Shown: piece by piece, positions 61,679-64,000 of the stretch
How the letters are laid out: every line of letters begins with the position of its first letter
How positions within the stretch are numbered: the stretch's first letter is position 1
Source of the DNA: Histidinibacterium aquaticum
GTDB taxonomy: Bacteria > Pseudomonadota > Alphaproteobacteria > Rhodobacterales > Rhodobacteraceae
Direction: 5' to 3'
Assembly: GCF_008710275.1 (NCBI RefSeq)
Contig: NZ_VYQE01000002.1
Location: 1-64,000 of the forward strand
DNA: 64,000 nt
Position numbers and translations under genes: made by a program
Notes under the pieces: model-generated
Told to the model about the DNA's origin: nothing
Seen by the model: only the letters and a program-made list of their open reading frames with translations
The model's database searches: none

Positions 61679-61997
61679 TCGAGTAATCGCAGAAGAGATC
61701 ATCGGCGACCGCCGAGTAGCTCGAGACATCTTCCCCAGACGCTCCCATGCCGAGGAGCTCGTTGACCGAACCGTCCGGCATCTGCACCGACAGGCCCAGG
61801 CATTTCTCGGTGAACAGCATTGTGTCTTCATCGACAAATGCCATGCCCCAGATGTTGCTCTGGCCCGTGAGAACGGCCTCGTCCTGCAGGCTCATCGTGT
61901 TCATGCCGGCCTGCGCCGCTGTCTGCGTTGCGCCCATCGCGACCGATCCCAAGAAGACCGCCTTCGCGAAGCGTATCGAATGAAGCTTCTTATGCAT
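61679..61997 (-). pseudogene. 5' fragment of a PQQ-dependent sugar dehydrogenase gene
   Basis: About 106 residues: a signal peptide (AKAVFLGSVAMGATQTAAQA), then LTGQSNIWGMAFVDEDTMLF and TEKCLGLSVQMPDGSVNELL, characteristic of the first propeller blade of soluble aldose sugar dehydrogenases. The match ends after ADDLFCDYSRQ. The remaining blades and PQQ/Ca sites are absent. Confidence 0.65.
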
Positions 61998-62350
61998 TTC
62001 GATACCTCTCTGCTGGTTACTGCAGACCCGGTCGCGCGGACCCAAGACTGCATCAACCCAACAGGGGCATCGGAGGCATGCAAGTGGACCTTGATCGCAG
62101 TGCTCTGACCGTCACCTTCAGGCTTCTGTAGGCAAATATCAGTAGGTCCGGATTTAATGCGGCTGGGTCGTTCGTTTGCCGGTCGCGCCTCAGCAATCGG
62201 ACCCGTTTTGCAACATATCGGCCAGCGCAGCGATCAAGCGCCGTGGGGAGATGCCTTGCCCAGTTCCCGCTTTTTAGTTCGCCGAACCCATGATCAGGTG
62301 CAAGCGGACAGGATGGCAGGCCGGAAGACGATCGTTTACAAGGTCAGGCC
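61998..62350. other. Gene-free stretch upstream of the SLC13 transporter
   Basis: No supported ORF, hairpin terminator or RNA gene was found. It presumably holds the promoters of the divergent remnant and the transporter; no clear -35/-10 was identified. Confidence 0.3.
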
Positions 62351-64000
62351 ATGAGTATCGACCAGATCGTGATCTACTCCATTCTGGTCGCCACCATGGC
62401 GTTCTTTCTATGGGGGAGGCTGCGCCACGATATCGTCGCCTTGGCTGCGTTGTTATCGTGCGTGGTCGCAGGACTGGTCCCGCCGTCAGGTGCTTTTGAG
62501 GGGTTCGGACACCCGGCGGTTGTCACCGTGGCTTGTGTTCTCATCCTGAGCCATGGATTGCGAGCTACTGGCGCGGTGGATTGGCTGGCTCGCAGCATCC
62601 TTCCACGGAATGCGGGGCAACTGCCCAGCTTGCTTGCACTGATGGGTCTGGGGGCGGCGCTTTCCGGGTTTATGAACAATGTGGGAGCGATGGCCCTCCT
62701 GATGCCAATCGCCTTTCAGGTTTCCAATCAACTGGATCTGACACCGGGCCAGGTACTGATGCCCCTCGCTTTCGGCACGATACTGGGAGGTATGACAACG
62801 CTGATCGGTACGCCACCGAACCTGATCGTATCCAGTTTTCGGGCCGACGAGGGGCTCGGGCAATTCTCCCTTTTCGACTATTCAGCGGTCGGGGCGCCCG
62901 TTGCGATTGTGGGCGTGATCTTCATTTCCATGATTGGTTGGCGGCTCGTCCCTGAGCGAAAGCCGGCAACACACGATGGGTTCGAGACCGGCGCGTACTT
63001 CACGGAGCTGCGCGTGCCCGAAAGTAGCAAGGCCGTAGGTCTGACCCTGCGAAAATTCGAGCGAGAGATCGAGGACAGCGACGTGCAGGTCGTGGGTCTG
63101 ATCCGCAACGAGGTCTACCTGAATGCTCCACATGGCCAGCGGCGTATTCGTCCAGATGACATCCTGGTGCTCGAGGCGGAAGTTGACGCACTGGCAGAAG
63201 CGCTGTCGGTATTCGATATCAAGCTAGAGCAGTCCATTGTGGTGCCCGAAGAGCGGAACGGGGCCGACGGTGAATTAGAGGAAGAAGTCCCCTCCGGGCC
63301 CAATGCCGACTTGGGCGCAGACCGAAGGGGAAGCCGGGACGTCATCCTCCGCGAGCTTGCCGTGCTCCCTGGGTCATCTATCATTGGCCGTTCCGCTCGG
63401 GATATCCACCTTCGCGCTCGTTATGGACTGAACTTGCTTGCGGTCTCACGCGAGGGCCTTCCGCCGGGTTCCGGCTTGCGGAACGTCAAGATAAGGTCCG
63501 GAGACCTTTTGCTGGTTCAGGGGCCGGCGGAAGCTGCATCGGAATTTATCGACGAGATGGGTTGCGTTCCACTGGTCGCACGCGATCTTCGTATTCCGAA
63601 CAAGCGTATGGCCATCATTGCTGGGACAATAATGGTTGGTGCGATCGCCCTCGTCGCTGTTGGATTGCTTCCAGCTGCCGTGGCTTTCGCCCTCGGCGTG
63701 TTGGCGTCGATGGTGCTCGGCACTGTTCCTCTCAGGGAGGTCTACACGTCTGTCGATTGGCCAGTAATCGTCTTGCTGGCAGCGCTGATACCGGTCGCAG
63801 GCGCGATGGAGAGTACGGGCGCAGCGGGATTGCTGGCGAGAGGCCTGGTGGACTCGGTTGCCCAAGGCAATGCTGTAGTCGCGCTGGTTGTGGTCATGGT
63901 CACCACGATGTTCCTGTCAGACCTTATGAATAATGCCGCGACAGCTGCAGTCTTGTGTCCGGTAGCACTCGGCATTTCTTCCACGCTCGGCGCCAACCCT
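62351..64000 (+). CDS. SLC13/DASS-type transporter with RCK_C domains (3' end missing)
   Basis: 550 codons of an open gene that leaves the window. Membrane helices with MNNVGAMALLMP and GTILGGMTTLIGTPPNLIVSS give the SLC13/ArsB-like signature. Two TrkA-C (RCK_C) domains in the middle (about 212-290 and 335-400; for example RIRPDDILVLEAEVDAL) are followed by a second membrane half including LMNNAATAAVLCPVA. Such proteins carry sulfate, dicarboxylates or related anions. GC is visibly lower than in the core genes, hinting at transfer. The ATG at 62351 gives a complete first helix. Confidence 0.88.
   Translation, partial: MSIDQIVIYSILVATMAFFLWGRLRHDIVALAALLSCVVAGLVPPSGAFEGFGHPAVVTVACVLILSHGLRATGAVDWLARSILPRNAGQLPSLLALMGLGAALSGFMNNVGAMALLMPIAFQVSNQLDLTPGQVLMPLAFGTILGGMTTLIGTPPNLIVSSFRADEGLGQFSLFDYSAVGAPVAIVGVIFISMIGWRLVPERKPATHDGFETGAYFTELRVPESSKAVGLTLRKFEREIEDSDVQVVGLIRNEVYLNAPHGQRRIRPDDILVLEAEVDALAEALSVFDIKLEQSIVVPEERNGADGELEEEVPSGPNADLGADRRGSRDVILRELAVLPGSSIIGRSARDIHLRARYGLNLLAVSREGLPPGSGLRNVKIRSGDLLLVQGPAEAASEFIDEMGCVPLVARDLRIPNKRMAIIAGTIMVGAIALVAVGLLPAAVAFALGVLASMVLGTVPLREVYTSVDWPVIVLLAALIPVAGAMESTGAAGLLARGLVDSVAQGNAVVALVVVMVTTMFLSDLMNNAATAAVLCPVALGISSTLGANP

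Overview
The window is about 64 kb of GC-rich alphaproteobacterial chromosome, most likely from the Rhodobacterales (Rhodobacteraceae/Roseobacteraceae). The gene content supports this: IalB-family, DUF2852 and DUF1206 proteins, Bpt, a dispersed palindrome of a kind I recall from Rhodobacter-type genomes, the uppS-cdsA-dxr-rseP-bamA-ompH order, and heavily GC3-biased codons that leave long spurious antisense frames. No species can be named from sequence alone.

Layout. 1-7.7 kb: the end of a tRNA-Thr; a polar amino-acid (cystine-like) ABC transporter; a divergent peptidoglycan pair (MepK-like DUF882 protein and L,D-transpeptidase); lpxD followed by a dedicated ACP and a ketoacyl synthase. 7.7-19 kb: an IalB-family protein; an intergenic region that appears to encode one or two small RNAs; a CorC/HlyC protein; xerD with two secreted or membrane companions; aroK-aroB; ssb; a lytic transglycosylase; DUF1206; a Tat-exported SDR. 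19-26.4 kb: an oligopeptide ABC operon with an AraC regulator upstream. 26.5-37.3 kb: miaA, then the core envelope and isoprenoid block pyrH-frr-uppS-cdsA-dxr-rseP-(small ORF)-bamA-ompH, meeting an orphan secF in antisense overlap. 37.5-43.7 kb: bpt, RDD, two DUF2852 paralogues, DUF1992, YbaK, tmk, a DD-carboxypeptidase and a SPOR lipoprotein.

Accessory part. A tRNA-Ser(TGA) at 43878-43967 is followed by a mosaic element. It holds a serine recombinase with DUF2924 and DUF3489 partners (an overlapping three-gene unit flanked by a CAGGGAA repeat array) and, divergently, a ParB-methyltransferase, a DUF5681 protein and a phage terminase large subunit. No capsid, portal or tail genes are present, so this is a remnant or a minimal module. 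From 50.8 to 57.1 kb a tightly coupled sugar or sugar-acid operon follows: GntR regulator, TRAP transporter (P, Q, M), two TIM-barrel isomerase/epimerases and an aldose 1-epimerase. A 12-bp palindrome sits in its promoter. 57.5-61.3 kb carries MscS with a small membrane protein, TerC and a second CorC/HlyC protein. 61.3-62.0 kb holds two 3'-truncated gene fragments. The window ends inside an SLC13-type transporter with RCK domains.

The strongest candidates for something undescribed are the minus-strand small-RNA locus at 8.6-8.8 kb with a CCUCC (anti-Shine-Dalgarno) loop, and the recombinase/DUF2924/DUF3489 module with its two flanking repeat arrays. I found no CRISPR array and no recognisable toxin-antitoxin or known defence system. 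All family assignments are read from motifs by eye and none was checked against a database.
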